A DNA stretch of 64,000 nucleotides from Larus michahellis (GCF_964199755.1 NC_133906.1:13365378-13429377); one strand, 5' to 3'. Positions 13,601-28,600 are shown, counted from the first letter of the stretch. A program made the numbers and translations. The notes: a model not told the origin generated them from the letters alone.

Positions 13601-16600
13601 TTTTCTTTTGGAGCAAGTAAATGCTCTTTTATTTAGTGAGTGCTAAACCAGGGTGTGTGGGGGGTGAGGGTGGAAACAAGAACTGTGGAAAAAAGGCTTA
13701 GCTACAAAGAGAACTTGAGCTGGGAAACAAGGTTATTTATTTTAATGGGCACCCATTGGAGACCAAATGGCTGCTATGAATTTCTGCTCTGTAGGACAAA
13801 AAGCGTTGGCTGTTGGGAAATGTTCGATGGCAAATCAGACTTTCCCCTCATTTGTCTGAATTCTTGTGTTTTACTGCTCTGAATTTGGCCGCTGTTCAGA
13901 CAGACGAGTTCTGTTGTTGTTTGTTTAAGCAGGTTTGCAGTTTTGCACTTGGCTTTTCTGGTCACAGCAGCATTGTCTAATAGAGGTTCCTGTGACAGAT
14001 CCTGCCCCACTGTAGCTCTCCGAAGCACAGGGTCATAGCGCACCACATCCCTCCTGAAGGATGTGGGACGTGGCCCTCGTTTGCTGTAAGTACCGAGCAC
14101 AGGGGTGACCTCCCCACCCTGCGGGTGGCTTTGTGAAACCTGGGTTGATGAAGCTGTGCACTGTGGTGTGCGTGGTGTCTGCTGGTGTGAAACCAAAGCT
14201 GAACAGCAGCAGCATGAAAATAAATCTCCCGCCTGCTGTGTGGCACCCTGCACCTTTCCCAGCTGGTCCATGTAATCTGCACAGCACGCCTGAATTGTGA
14301 TCCTCACGGAGAGGCCCGGGGAGTCCTCGAAGGGATCCACAGCCGCTGTGAAAGTGTGTAAGGAGTCCCTGCTCCTTCTGCTTAAGCATGGGAAGGCTTC
14401 ACATCAGCTCGCTGCAGCGTTTCATCCTCGCACTTGTCTTATAAAACGGCTTGTCAGCACAGCCAGGAGTGGATAGGTGATAACTCGAGATGTGACAGTT
14501 ACGCTGTCTCTGCCTCCCTCGAAGTGTGTAACAAAATACATAGGCAAGAGCAGAGGCTTTGATCTGCTCGTTGTGTATTTATTGCAGGGTGTTTGTCTTC
14601 GGTTTATCTGGAAGTCTCATAGACAAATTAGTCCTGGAAAACGCTTCCCTCTAGTGTTCATCTGGGCTTGTGCTGCAGCTCACATGCAAAACGTAGCAGC
14701 TTTGTCGTTTTATGAAATGTAAAGTAGCCAGAGGGATAGGACCCGGGTCACCCCGCGGGCACCCACGCTCCCAACAGAGCTGCTTGCCCCACTGCTCACC
14801 TGGTTATTTTTCCTTCCTTCCTTCCTTCTGCTGTAGGTGAACATCATCCCGATCATTGCCAAAGCAGACACCATCTCCAAGAGCGAGTTGCACAAGTTCA
14901 AGATAAAGATAATGAGCGAGCTGGTCAGCAATGGCGTGCAGATCTATCAGTTCCCAACGGATGACGAAGCAGTCGCTGAGATCAACTCTGTGATGAATGT
15001 GAGTAATGCTGCCAGTGGCATTGATGCCAGAAGTTGTGACAAATTAAATTGCTGCACAAAAATGCATTTGAAGGGCAAGTTTCACTGGGATTGTCCAGAC
15101 GCTAAATCTGTTTGAAAGTTGAGCTGTGGATCTGACAGATGCTTAAGGCTATTACATACAGAATTAATTAAAATGTGGCTCTTGTTTAATCTGTGGGCTC
15201 TCTGGAGAAAGTCAGCTCAGCTCTAAATTTTTTTTTATCGAATTTTTGAAAAATACTTTCTTTGAAATTCATTCTGTCTGCTTTTAGGCTACTTTTCACT
15301 TGAGGAAGGATAAACTCTGAATAAAAATTTTACAGTTAAGATTTACATTAGCCTTCTGACTTCTGAACACCCAATTTAAAATAAAGAGGAAAAATTGTTA
15401 GACTCTATTTTGTCTTCTTTGAAATTCAAAGATCAAATTCAGACCTGGCTGAAGCATGTGCAAAACATTTTCAAGTTTCCTGCCTCCCAAATCAAGAGTG
15501 CAGCTATCGCAATAGAAACTGATGAATGTTAATTTTTTAAATAAAAAGTAGCTTTTTCATCAGAATGAACATTTTCCTGCATAGCTGTTTCTGATTACAT
15601 GCTTTGTCTTTTCTTTCACGCACACCTCTTTTTTTAAAAAAAAAAAAAAACAAACCACCAAGCCAAAACCAACCAACTTTGAATAACCAATTCATTTCTG
15701 GGTCAACTAGGTACGCGTTTTCACTATAATAGTGCTTTTTTTGTGGAATTCATGAAAACTTTGGAGGATGCACTCTTTTTAAAAATAATTGCAAGCTGCG
15801 TGCATCGGGGACAAAAACAAGAGCCACGCTTGCTTGATCCCGTCCCCGTGTCCCGTGTCCCCCTGTCTCTCCGCCCCAGAAAAATATTTTTTGGCCACCT
15901 CTTTACTGATTCCTCACTTCTGGATCCATGTTATCCTAAGTGCGAAGGATTTTGTCAACCTCGTCCCACTGAAGCACCTGTTCCATGGCTCCTCTCCTGC
16001 AGTGCTTGAGGACGGTCCCCTGCTTCCTTTCTGTGCCCGATGCTTTGCAGACTTGGCGAGCAGCGAGCACATGTTGTATCCTGCACATGTCCCCTCCAGT
16101 GCCCACACGCAAACTGCTGTGCCAAGCCCTGTTTACGGATGTCTTTGCTCGTGCTTTCTGCAAGGCAGGGAGCGCCCTGCTCTTGGCATGTGGAGGGACT
16201 GCAGCTGCAAGAACAACCTGACAAACGGATAGAGGGAGATCGGTATTGATCATGGTGTTCCTACAATATTTTCCTCATCTAGTTCAGTCCAGGCAGCATT
16301 GCTAGTAAGCTGTGATATGGCCCTATGCTGCTCTCTGTTGTAATATCCCAGTTCATAGTAGAAACTGGTCTGAGTATTGGAGATTGTCAGCTTCAGAGGA
16401 AGGACTTTTTGAAGTAGATCCTGTGTCTGGGTGAGGGGGATCCTAATGGTCAGGCTGATCTCTGAGGGGTTCACCCGTGCACTGAGTCGCTGGCCTTGGC
16501 TCTGTTTCAGGCTCATCTGCCCTTCGCTGTGGTCGGCAGCACAGAGGAGGTGAAGGTTGGGAACAAGCTGGTGAGAGCTCGGCAGTACCCGTGGGGAGTG

Positions 16601-19600
16601 GTGCAAGGTAAGGCGCTGTGAGCCAGGCACCCCCCACTCCCTTGTGTGTGCGCACACTGGCACCCTCTGCAGCTCTGCCCTCCTGCCAGCGCGCGTGCAT
16701 GAAGGTGCTAAACTGTGCAGAAATGTCTTGTGCAGCCTTTGTGGGTTGGCCAATCTTTCCTTTGAATTCCCATTCCTACTGGCAGGTTGTAATGGTCAGC
16801 AGGAATCCCTGCATGATTCCTGTGTTGTGCCCTGTGCGGGACGACAGGTAGAGGTCTTTGGGAGGGGAGTCTCTGGAGTGAATCTGTGTGTGCGTTTGTG
16901 CTCCCCCGCCATGTGTGCAGTTTGCTGACTTCCCCCTTTGCTTCCATCAGTTGAGAATGAAAGTCACTGTGACTTTGTGAAACTGCGGGAAATGCTGATT
17001 CGAGTCAACATGGAGGATCTTCGGGAGCAGACTCACACCCGCCACTACGAGCTGTACAGGAGGTGCAAACTGGAGGAGATGGGCTTTAAGGACACGGATC
17101 CAGACAGCCAGCCCTTCAGGTGAGCGGCCTACACATCTAGCATCAATTTAGGGCAATAGTTTGGTACTGACGCCCCCCAAAAAAGGTAGGTTTGTAGGTG
17201 GTATCCACGATGCTGGGCTGCAAAATACTAGCACTGGGTTTGAACTTTGCAGCTGACTTTGTTGGCATTCCCTTCCCTGCCTGTTTGTCTTTAAGCGTCA
17301 CAGAGAGGCGTGCATTTCCCCATCCCTAACTCATTGGTGTCCAAAGAGTCTGGATTTCGTTTGCTTTCTTCCCCAGCCTCCAAGAAACATACGAGACCAA
17401 AAGGAAAGAGTTCTTGGGTGAGCTCCAGAAGAAAGAGGAGGAAATGAGACAAATGTTTGTTAACAAAGTCAAGGAGACAGAGGCAGAGCTGAAGGAGAAG
17501 GAGAGAGAGGTGGGTGTGCCAAAAACCTGTGAGAGGAGCCTAAAATACAGCCAGCATAGGGTTTTGGTCTGGGCAACATATGAATCCTGGAAAGCACATG
17601 CAGCTCTTGAGCACACCTCACCAGCCAAAGCACAAACACACACACAACTTCCCCCACTCAGAGGAGGGGACACGGGGTAATGTTTTCAAAACAGCATCAC
17701 TGCTTTAGGTGCCTCAGGAACAACAGTCTTCCCCATCCTGTGTAGTGTGTAGGAGATTCATCCGCCGCTTGGTGAGTAAAGGGCAATGCGGGACGTTTTG
17801 GTGAGCATCAATGTCGGGTAGACTTCACCCCGGATGCTCACTGGATAGTGCATAAAGGGGGCAGCTGGGCTTAAGTCCCCCAGGTCAGTGCTGTGAGGCC
17901 ACGGGCAGCTGCTGTGACTGGGGAGGAAATGAATGGACCATCTTCAAAATTAGTGAGGAATGAAAGAGCCCGCAATGCCCACAGCCCCGTGGCAGGGCTG
18001 CAGACTGAGCCGAGATCCTCAGTGCGCTTATCCAGGGCTTATGCAGGGGCACTGGCTGCTGTACCCTGCTAGCTGGTCGGTGTCTGTAGAGTGGTGGGAT
18101 TCATGCGGGAGGTGTGACTTTGGCTCCGGACGGTCCTGCTGCATGTGATGCTCAGAGGATCTGTCTCCTACCAGCTGCATGAGAAATTTGAGCACTTAAA
18201 AAGGATACACCAGGAAGAGAAAAGGAAGGTGGAGGAGAAGAGGAGGGAGCTGGAGGAAGAGATGAACGCCTTCAACAGGCGAAAAGTAGCGGTGGAAACC
18301 TTGCAGTCCCAATCCTTGCAGGCTACCTCACAGCAGCCGCTGAAGAAGGACAAAGACAAGAAAAAGTAAGTGTCTCAACTTGAGTCTTTCTCCTCTGCCG
18401 CTGGGAAGCTGGGTGGCTGTTCAGACGCTTTAATGTCTGGTCAGTTACTTAGACAGCAAATGGAAAAGGGAATTTTGGAACCCTAATTCCTACTCGTCTG
18501 ACTCATTGCTTAAAGTAGAGAGAGACAGGGTCCTCCTGTGCTCGGGCACTGCCCTGTGGGAGTCCTGGTGGGTGCAGGTGGGAGGGATTCGCACTTTGGG
18601 GCCATTTCCTAAGGGCTGAGAGTCCTGTGGGGTTTGCCCTTGGCTCTGTGACGGCCAGCTCAAGTGACCCTGCGAGACGAGACATTTCCTCCTGGAGACA
18701 GCCGGGAAGGTGACTAGAAATAAACTGCATCTTCTCCCCAGCAGAGAGGAGTTGGGGACAAGTGTGACACGGTTGTAATGTCTTACAGATTAAGTCCCCC
18801 CTCATACACTACCTCACTGTGATCTCTGGGCTTGGGGCCCTCTTTGGAGGCTGCGCTTACTTTTTTTTTTAGAGGCCGAGCTGTAAAGAGGGAAACAGCA
18901 GCTTAGAGTGAAGATGCATTCGAAATTCATTAGAGCTCCATGCGAAATAGGGCTCCAAGACACAGTTCTGCTTACGAGAAAGCTCTTTTCCCCTAAAGGC
19001 AGAATTCTTATCTTAGCTTGCTGCAAGTTAATTGACATTGCTGAAGCCAGCAAGAACATGGAGCGAGGGCATGTAAATAATGCTCTTTCAGCTGCCTGGT
19101 TGTGTAATGATAGAGCAGGAATGGGGCAAAGAGGTTTAAAAAGAAAAGGTGGGGGGAAGCGATCCTGCTTCCATTCAAGCCAGTCTTCAAGGAACAGTGG
19201 CTAGGGGCTGAAGAGTCTGAACTGCACTCTGTCAAATCCGGAACAGGCTGGTGGCAATGCTTTCTGAGCCTTTTAGTGATGAAAAGAAAAAACGACCATC
19301 AAGAATAGCAACACCCGAGGCTGCTCTTGACAGCACAGTGTTCGGCTTCACGTTGCTGATGAGGTCTTGTGCTCTGTCATTTCTCTGCTGTGAACTGCAG
19401 CACTGGAGCAGCTCATGCTGCGTACTGACATGAGAGTAATTTGTGTCTTCCTTTGGAAGATAACAGTGCGTATTACTTCACCTGTTTCCTTGGAATGAAA
19501 AGTGTTGGTGTTAAAACAAAACCAAAGCACTCTCTCCCTGCAGACCTCTCAGCATGCTCTGGGCATGTCCCACCGCACGCATAGACTCCAGAACGGTTTG

Positions 19601-22600
19601 TTCTGGACTCTATTTTGCTGAAAATAGGGTATAATCCAGTTAAACTCAGACATGAATTAGGGGCTGAATACCAGGGCAGCCTGGGGCTCAGGTCTGCCTT
19701 GAAGAAGGTGAGGACACTAAGCCACACGCTGTTCCCTTGCACGAGCAGTGCCGGTCGCTGGAATGCTCCAGCGGTGATGCACTGGGTGCGCTGGCCTGGT
19801 GGAAACGCTACAGCTGCCCCTCTGCTCCGTCTGGCTGCGATAGAAGTAAGTTTCCTGCGCTTTGCTGGTTTTAGGCCACCTGCAGCCATGAGCCGGACGC
19901 CCTTCCTCTTCTAGGTGGTGATTAGAGAGCAGCCACGGTCAGAAGCGGGGCCAGGAGAAGGCAGCGTACGAAGGGCCAAGGGGCACCCACAGTGTGTGCT
20001 CTGTGCGGTGGGGACCCCCGCGCGGCGCTGGGGCGGGGGCTCTCTTCAGCTCTGGAGCACAGCTAGAGGAGGTGCACTGTCACCAGGAAGAAAATTAATA
20101 AATTAGGGAGAGGAAGTGGCTTTGGATTGGGTTTTGGGGTTGGTTGGTTTGTTGGGTTATTTTTGCAAATCTGTGAGCTATTTCAACATGTGGTATTCGG
20201 GGGTTTCTGCTCAAGCAAGATAACAAAATTTGTAATAAAATATTCAAAGGAAGGTACCTCCCCTTGGCCTTGGCAGTGACCTGTCTTCCCAGACCCCCTC
20301 TTCATCTGGGGGCCTCAGAAGGAGCCGGGGAGGTCTCGTGAAACCTGTGTGTCAGAGAGCACAGCCTTAACCCATCCCAGGCGTTTGATGCGGACCCCAC
20401 CGACTGCTTGAGTGTTATGAGGATCTGCGTATTCCCTGGGAAGCAGCAGGAATGTCTTTGCCAGCTTTCTTATCGAAGTCTTCCAACCAAGCCGGGCTGG
20501 AAGGCAGCTGGGATTTGGGGAGCTAGTGGCAGGAGTGTCGTGTCCTCCTCCAGGACCCCCCCGGCAGAACGCAGGGGTCAGGCTCCGCCCGGGGCTTTGG
20601 TCAGCGAGGAGCCGGTGCTGCGGGGGCCGGGTGTGATAGGAGTTGGGGGCTGGCACTGGGGCAGGCGCCCACCCGGGGCGGTGCCAGGGAAGGGGGACCC
20701 AGAGGGTGCCAGGGGAGCGTCGCTGCTGAGAGAGGCCCTGCAGTCCCCCAGGGGATGGGGATGCGGGTGGAGACGCGTTCTGGGCTTATGGGTGAGATGT
20801 TGGGACCTGGGAATATATTGGGGAGGGGGAATAAAGACAGGGATCTTGGGTGGGGGGTGGTGTTTTCCTGTTTCAAGTTTTAGGAGAGCTAGTTGAACCT
20901 TTTATCGTCTCCTTTTTCAACACAGTGTTTTTAGTACCTTAATAAGTAAAAAAAAATGGAGCTGGAAGAATTGCAGGTGTGGAGGGGAAATGAAAGCGTT
21001 GGTGCTGAGACTCTTGTGCCTGCAGCTCTCGGGCAGGTTGTGCTCTGCCATGGGGCTCTGCGTGCCAGGGGGTACTCTCCTCTGTGGGTCTCCAGCTGCC
21101 CGAGCAGTGTTTGCCCTTCTCTTCCTTTTTTTCTTTTTAACATATTTCGCTACGTTTTGCTTTAGTTTAATTTTCATAACTTTAATTCATGCTTTTTTTT
21201 TTTTTATGTTTCTTTCAGTTAATCACACACAGACTTTCAGGCCAAGAGTGGACTTGGTGCTTTCATGTGTTAAGTTGCTTGAGTTTCCCACCCTGTGACC
21301 CTTCTCATAACATTGTGTGAGTGGACCAAAGTGAAAGAGAAAATGAGCATCTTCGGTGGTTGCGGTGTAACGACTCGCTGTTATCTGTACAGAATTTATC
21401 AGGAGGTTTTAAGGAAGTAACCTTACCATGTACATTTTGTTAAACAAAGTCAACTAATCCCTAAAGTAAGATGTTCTAAACCCAGTGATTGAGCAGCTGT
21501 GTATAAAGTGACCATAACTGTTTGTCTGAACTCATCCACCAGCTAAATACTCGCTTTCTAGATTTATTTTCTTTTTAATTGGCTAAGGTGGCTGCTTGAG
21601 GCTCATCTGTCTTCCTCTGTACATGCACAAGTGTGAGGAGTGGTATGAAGAAAGCTGAAACGTTTATTTTTCTAACAAAATTCTTGATTTGAATAAGTTT
21701 TTAGAATGGGTAGAAAAACACAGTACTTTCTGCCTGGGGAATCTTAGTCAGAGTAACCCTTATTCCAGTGATTATATATTTTAATCCTGAATTACTCTAA
21801 ACACTTTCTACATCATTTATAATATATATATATATATATATAAAAAGAGAGAGTGGTTAATAAAATTCATGGGACAATGTTTTGAATTTTCTTTACTGCT
21901 AAAGTAGAACACTTATATAGAAAGATTTTTTCATAAGAGTTTGTTGTATAATATGGAACTACAGGATTTGTGTAACTTTTCAGTTGTCATTTACCAATGT
22001 ATTTTACTGTTGTGGAAAAACTATTTAAGCGGTCATCTTTACTTTTACTCTAACCTTAAACTTATTGTGTGCCTAATAAGGAGAATCCCCTGCTCTTGAG
22101 CTATGCACTGTATTTATGCTGTTGGGCTCTATTCCTCTTAGCAGGTGCTTCCTTTAACACTCCTCATGCTTAGAAATCGTGGCCTTGTTTTCCTGAGCGA
22201 CTGACCTTGGAGGAATAATTAGGATCAATATTATTTTTTTCCATTCAAACCATTTTGTGATAAGGCAGGACGATAACTAAATAGAAACTAAAGAGCTATG
22301 TTGTCATGGAAAAATAGTTGGACCCAATTCCATCCATCCATCAGATAACAGGCTAGATGAAAGCAAATATTTTATATTAACCCCCACATAGTGTCTTTGG
22401 AGTTTATAAAAACACTGGCTGGCTAAGTGTTAGTTGTGAGTGTGTGCATTTTTATTTAGTTATTAATGTTACAGGATTTCTCTGATAGTTTTTTTTTTTT
22501 CTTAAAGATTTGTCTTTAAGCTGTCAGCAAATTCCTTACTTGACTTGCAGGTGGCGGTGCACGGCCTGGCATCCGAGCCCTACGGCTCTGTGCGAGGGTA

Positions 22601-25600
22601 GCGTTTTGCAGGACTTGAAAATGAGGTTCTTTAACTTGCATATCCTATTAAAGCAGCTTTTTTTTTTTCCCTCTTTCTTTCTAAATACATTCTCAGGTGT
22701 TAAACTGTTTTCTTATGGCCATTGGCCTTTTCTCTGGATATACTGCAAGTCATGTCAGTGTTACTTGGTGCACGTAAGAACCTCACGAAGAGCTCACAGG
22801 TACCTTTTGGAACAGGCCGTTTTTCAAAGACTAAAAATTATGTGCACTTGTTAGGAGTCTGCTGAAAGCCGGACACGTAATTTTTAAGGCTGTGCCTCCA
22901 GGTTAGGTGTATTTTAAAGAGTAACTGTCAAACGTTAGGAGGGTTAATGTGTTTTTCTCAGAGAACCGTACGAGGAACCCAACCTCCTGTTACATGCAAG
23001 AAGACAATTGCGGCTCACTACTGACTCCAGTCCAGACATGTAGCAAATTAGTGGCAGGATTTTCATTTCTGCTAATGAGAGAAACTCTGGTGCACTAATT
23101 GCACAAGTAAGCAGCGCTATTTGGTTTGTTGTTGTGCTTCTTGAGGCCAGTGCTACGAAAGCTGGGATGAAACAGTAACTGGTGGTACTGGGTATGCAAA
23201 GAGCTGCCTTGCCATCGCTTTTCCAGTCGATAGCTTTCTCCCGATCTCGTGCTGCTGCCAGCAAGATCCATGCACATCACTTCCATCTGCCCTGGCTCGT
23301 CAGAGATCAATTCTTTTTTCCTAGAATAACAGGTAGTTACAAATAATGATAACAATGGAAGAGTAAAAACCTTCAAATCCGTGGGCATTGTGGAGAAATT
23401 TCCAGCTTTTTCTGATGAAGACATTCAGAATGTATGTAACAATATTTTAATATGATGATTATTATATATACAACGACTTTATGTTGTGACAAAGATACCT
23501 TTTCCTTGTAGTTACTTGTTCCTTAGAGCAGTTGACATCATAATCGCCCCGATGGGACTCAGTCTTTTTTTTTTTTTTTTTTTCCTCTCGTACTGATTTT
23601 TCCTTTTGGCTGCGACAAGGTTTAAGTATGTGTTCTATAGGGTAGCTCTGTATCTTACTTTTATTTAACAAGTTACAAGTGCATGGTGATGCTATTCTCA
23701 CTCCAGTCCGAAGATTTACATCTCATAGGCTAGAAGTGAAAGAAAAACCCTTCAGAAATGACTGAAGCTGTTCAGTTACGTGTCTTTCCACTGTTTATAC
23801 ATTTATCTGTAAAAGGTTGGTATTAATGGGAAAAAGTATCCATTTTTTTTAATCATTTAAACATTTACCATCATGTATGTTGTCTACTTTCTAATTTAAA
23901 ATGTGTTTTGCGGGGCTCTAAGCTCCGTGGGCTTCGCATCTGGCTGTGGTGGGTGCCCCGGGGGTGGAGATGGGGTGGTTCGGAGCAGGTGGAGGTGACT
24001 TGGGGACCTGCCCGGGGGGCGGCAGCCCCTCGGACGCGCTGTGTCCGTTCACTTCGTCATTCCAAATGTGTTGGGGTTTTTTGTTTGGTGTTTTTTTGGG
24101 TTTTTTTTTTGACTTTCAGTTCTTTCCACTCACTTTGTACTTTTTTTCTTTTATTAAATCTCACATGTATTTTGAGTTTTTGTGGTGTCGTTTATTTAGC
24201 GGTGGATTTCCTGTCTTACCTAGTGCCCCTCTGTTGAAATAATGGCATGTGATGATTGAAAGCTTACCAGTCACAGGATGTCTTATGACTATTGGGAATG
24301 TTCAAAAATAAAATTAGCTAATTAATTAACAACTAGCTAATCGTACAGTATGCCAAGAAGCACCTCATCTGTAATCTGGGGAGAAATTCTAAGGTATTAA
24401 TTCAACTGCCATCCCTATTTGGGCAAAAGTTGCCTTTAAGCTTGTTTGTACTTCCCCTTTGGGATCTGGTGACTGAGCGGGTGGATTTACCAGCAGTTTC
24501 GCTGTTGTAATGATGCCCAAAGAGGTGATTTAAGGGTAGGATGGGAAGGGAGCAGAGATGGAGGGTGCTAGTTTCCGAAGGGTACTTCCAAAGCTCTATG
24601 CTTTTTCTGGAGAAGCACGTCATACACTTAGATCAAGGCCAAAAAAAGAGCAGAGCTTTAATTTGGGGTTCTCTTTTCAGAGCTGCTGGAGCTCTCCCTG
24701 AAGGCCTGTTCTTGCTGTCTGTTCCGTGGGCCATCGCTACGTGTCACGTTATGTTCAGTTATCTTTGGGTGTCTGTGTCTCTCGGGTTTATTTTGGTATT
24801 GGACTGAGATCAACGCTGCATTTCAGGCAAAACCACCGAGTGGAGTTTGATGCCGGTGTTTGCTGAAGTGGAACTTCTCATGAGAGCTGCTCCTGCAGCC
24901 CCAGTTTCAAGAACAAAACCAAGTCGGTGATACTGGCTGCTTCTGAAATCTTCTTAGAAACAAGCAGTGGGACTGTGCTGTTGCTGCAGGAGTTGGCTTG
25001 TGTGCCACAACTCTGCTTTTTGTATATAATACACAGCTTGCGTAAAAGGCAGAGGGTGGTTCCGGTCATCTTCTGTGCAACCTCTTTGCATCCCACCTTC
25101 CTCCAAGGCCGGGAGGGTTGTCCCCTGCGGTACCGTGCTGTGCGGACGCTGTACGTCCCCCTGCAGAGCGCTGCCGGGGGCAGTGGCTGGAACTAGGGTG
25201 ACGTTGCCTGTAGCGGTCACTGACAAAGTGCAGGAGAAAGTCTGCATCTGCACTGGGTTAGAGGTGTTGCTTAAGCCCATTAAATTTTTAGGATAAGCCT
25301 ATCCTAAGGAAGGATAAGCCTTAGTGGGGACTTCACAGCTGATACCAAGTGGTTTGTATGAAATGTTTTACAACTTTCCCATCCCAATACTTTTTAAAGC
25401 CAAATTAGGAGGCCACAGAAGACAAAGTGCATTCAGGTACATGCGAATGGGGAAACTAAGGTGGCAGAGTGGCTGGTCATCTTAAAGGTGGGGCCACCAG
25501 CTGATTCAGGATGATATACACTGGGAATTTTTCCACAGGAGTGGAAAAATTCAAATATCATGATATGATATTATGATATCAAATATCACTGATATTTGTA

Positions 25601-28600
25601 CAAAGCTCCTAGAGATGCTTGCAAGCGCACGGGAAGTGCAGAGGGTTGTTACAGAGGCAGTTGAGCGCTGAGGTAGATGCTCTCCGTGTGCTGCAGTTCC
25701 AGACATGAAGCCCGGTGACACAGGCCCTAGGACGTGTTGGTGCTTTCCGTTCAGGAGACAACCCAAACCCAGCCTCGTCTCCTTGTCCGAGGCTGCTCCA
25801 TGGGGAGACCCATGCGGCTGAGAGGGACGTGGCCGGCCAGGCGAGGACAGGGCAAAGGCCTGGCTCGGGCTGCCCGTCATGGTCGGCGGCGCCTATGGTC
25901 TTGGCGGGGCTGGAGGCGCTCCCCACATCACCCCATCCCGCATCTCCATAGCACAGGACTTCTCGGGTTTTCCCAGTCAGCGCTCTTGCCTCATTCAAGT
26001 TTTACATCAGTCCTCCGATGACCAGTTCCAAACCAGGTCTTGGCAGCCGTGAGAGTGTCTCCAGGCTGCAGTGGTTCAGATTGGCATGTCCGTACCCAGC
26101 CCCGCGTGCTGCCAGGCGGCACGTGTTACGTTTGTACTTCGACCTCTCATGCTGTCTTTATGTAATGTAAATAACTGAAACTTAAACACTGATTCTCTTT
26201 TGTTCTTTCTGTAGCTTTTTTAGTCTTCCCAGTGCGTGCTCCATAACATCAGGAAGACATGTTAATTAGAAGATTTATTAAGGCCAAAACATCTCATGCA
26301 GAAGAAATTAATTGGTGCTTTCACCTTTAAGCTTGCAATATATTGCACAGAAGAGATTAAATAGCAAGGACTAAGATGCACCGTATCTTTTGATTGGGAA
26401 AAGTTTGCTTGATCAGGTTTCTTGATAAGGTTGAAATCTAAGATACTTGCCAAAAGATAAATTGCTAATTAAGGCTGCTGCATGGCTTGCACTAAACCAA
26501 AGCGCTAATCTCCGGGCGTGAGCCCGTGCAAAGCAGTTTGCACTGACGGGATTTTGGGGAGAGCAGGGACTCAGCCGGGTTAGCACCAGGTGAGTTTTCA
26601 CTTGCTGCTTGTGCTGCTGCTGGAAGGGGGTTTCCGCGTGTCCTCTCCTCCGTCTGGCTTTGGGGTGTAACTGGAGAAGCTCCTAACGTCTCTAATTCCG
26701 CTGGATTCTCACGTTTCTTAGCAATAACTCTTCCGGGCAGCTTTTTTTTCCCCATAGACTTACGGGTTTTGTAACCAAAATCCCCCAACCCTCGTTTGTT
26801 CAGTTGTCCCAGGGCTGCAGAGAGGTGTCTCACCGCTTACCCCTCCGCCCCGAGCTCCCTGCCCACCTCCCCGCTGGCTGCCTGGGGTCGGTTCCGCTGC
26901 CTGGCCCGTCCCCGCGCCGCCACGTCTCCCGCGCTGTGGTGGGGTGAAGGGAACCATTCTGAAGGACAACTAAATGTTACGTGTTAATGGAGGGGAAGCG
27001 GTTTAAATCTGGAGACTCAACGTTCCTGGTCATGGGTTCTGTGTTTGTGACTGACTTCCCCTTACACAAATACTTGTTTAAAAAAAAAAAAAGAAAAGGG
27101 GAAAGAAAAAAAGTGTGCTGTCTGTGCCCCTGTCTAACTTCACACGGGAACAGGGAGAGGCCCCGGTTGATCTTTGTTTTAAAACAACCTTGTAAATGAA
27201 TCTCAGGAATGACCTGCTTGTACGAAAGCTGGGTTTAATAAAATCAAAGCTGACTTGTTTAACAAACATCTGTTAAAACCACCTTTTGTGTGTTAGTTAT
27301 GTTCACTGGAACCACAGAGTGCTGTGTCCAAATTCACAACCCTCGCTGTTATTCCAGTTTCTCTCTGTTAACCCCCTTACCCTGTGTATCTGTGGTTAGT
27401 GTGATGTCCCCTGTGTGTCCCTATACATTTGGGGGGGCTGCTGCCAGCAGACCCCCCTCCCCTTCCCCAAGCGGCTGTTTGCCCCCGGGTGCCCTGACAC
27501 GGTGCTGGGGGCGTAGGGCCAGCAGAAGACCAGCCCTCGGGCAGAGGTTTGGAGGACGCTCGCCCCCCGCACCCCCGCCTTGTGTGGGGTGACCGGGGTG
27601 GGACACGGTCTGGCTGTGAGCAGCGGGGTGGGTGACAGGAGCCCAGGGGGGTTCCCGCTGAGCAGGCTGGGTCTCCATCACCACCCAGGAGTTCATTGAG
27701 ACTGAGAGGATGGTGTAGAGGCACTGGCTGCCGCAGGCACTGAGCTCCCGTCCCCGGGGTGCGTTGTACCTAACAGTCACCGAAACCTCTGGATGCCCTT
27801 GGCATAAATTAGAATTTGGGAATAAATCTTGGTGAGTAACAGGTATGTGGTCTGAAAATAATGAAACTGGGCACATGGGGAAGTTCTGGAAACTCCTGCC
27901 GCTTGCAGGCAGGAGGCACTAAGCCCCCTGACAAGTGCGTCCACGCCACACGGCTCGTCCCTGCCTGTCCCCGCTGCTGCAGCCCGCGGGGCCGAGGCAT
28001 CATGGCCATCAGTGGGACCAAGTGAGAAGCAGCCGGGGTCTGACCAGGCTGTCTCTTGGGGGTTCAGGGCTGGAAGTCCACCTCTGGTGGCTCTGTCTGC
28101 CTGCGTGTCTGTTGTGCCTGCGCCAAGCAGGAGGAGAGCTGGGGCAGGCGGTGTCCATCGGGCTGAGCTGGGCAATGAGACGCCCTTTGCTGCTGCTTTG
28201 ATGGCCGTTTGAAACTTGCCTCTGTTCTCTCTTGAGGCAAATTCCCTTGGCAAAACTTTAATCCACTTTGGAGCTATTGTCAAGTTAGATTCCCATCCAG
28301 ACAGGTGAATTGGGTCTCCCTCCCCCCAGATTGCTCAGGAGATTTGATTAAGTTCTCTTTGCCATGACCATTGTTTGGTCACCGGTGGGATTCAAGTTGC
28401 ACGCCTTGCCGAGGAAGAGCGAGGGGGAGCTGCTGAGAATGGCTGGGAGTTAATGCATCACTCGATCCAAGTGCACTTTTCTGCATTCTTAAAGAATTGA
28501 ACTGTAAGTACTCGTCAAATTGAATTTAAAACACTAAAGACAATTAGGAAACAAATCCCAAACAACCACATAGAGGCAACCCCACAAAGGAGATATAAAG

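Noticed and set aside
13774..14340. 188-codon minus-strand ORF in SEPT8 intron 4
   Set aside because: No motif recognised and no splice context. Alternate frames in the same stretch are similarly open.
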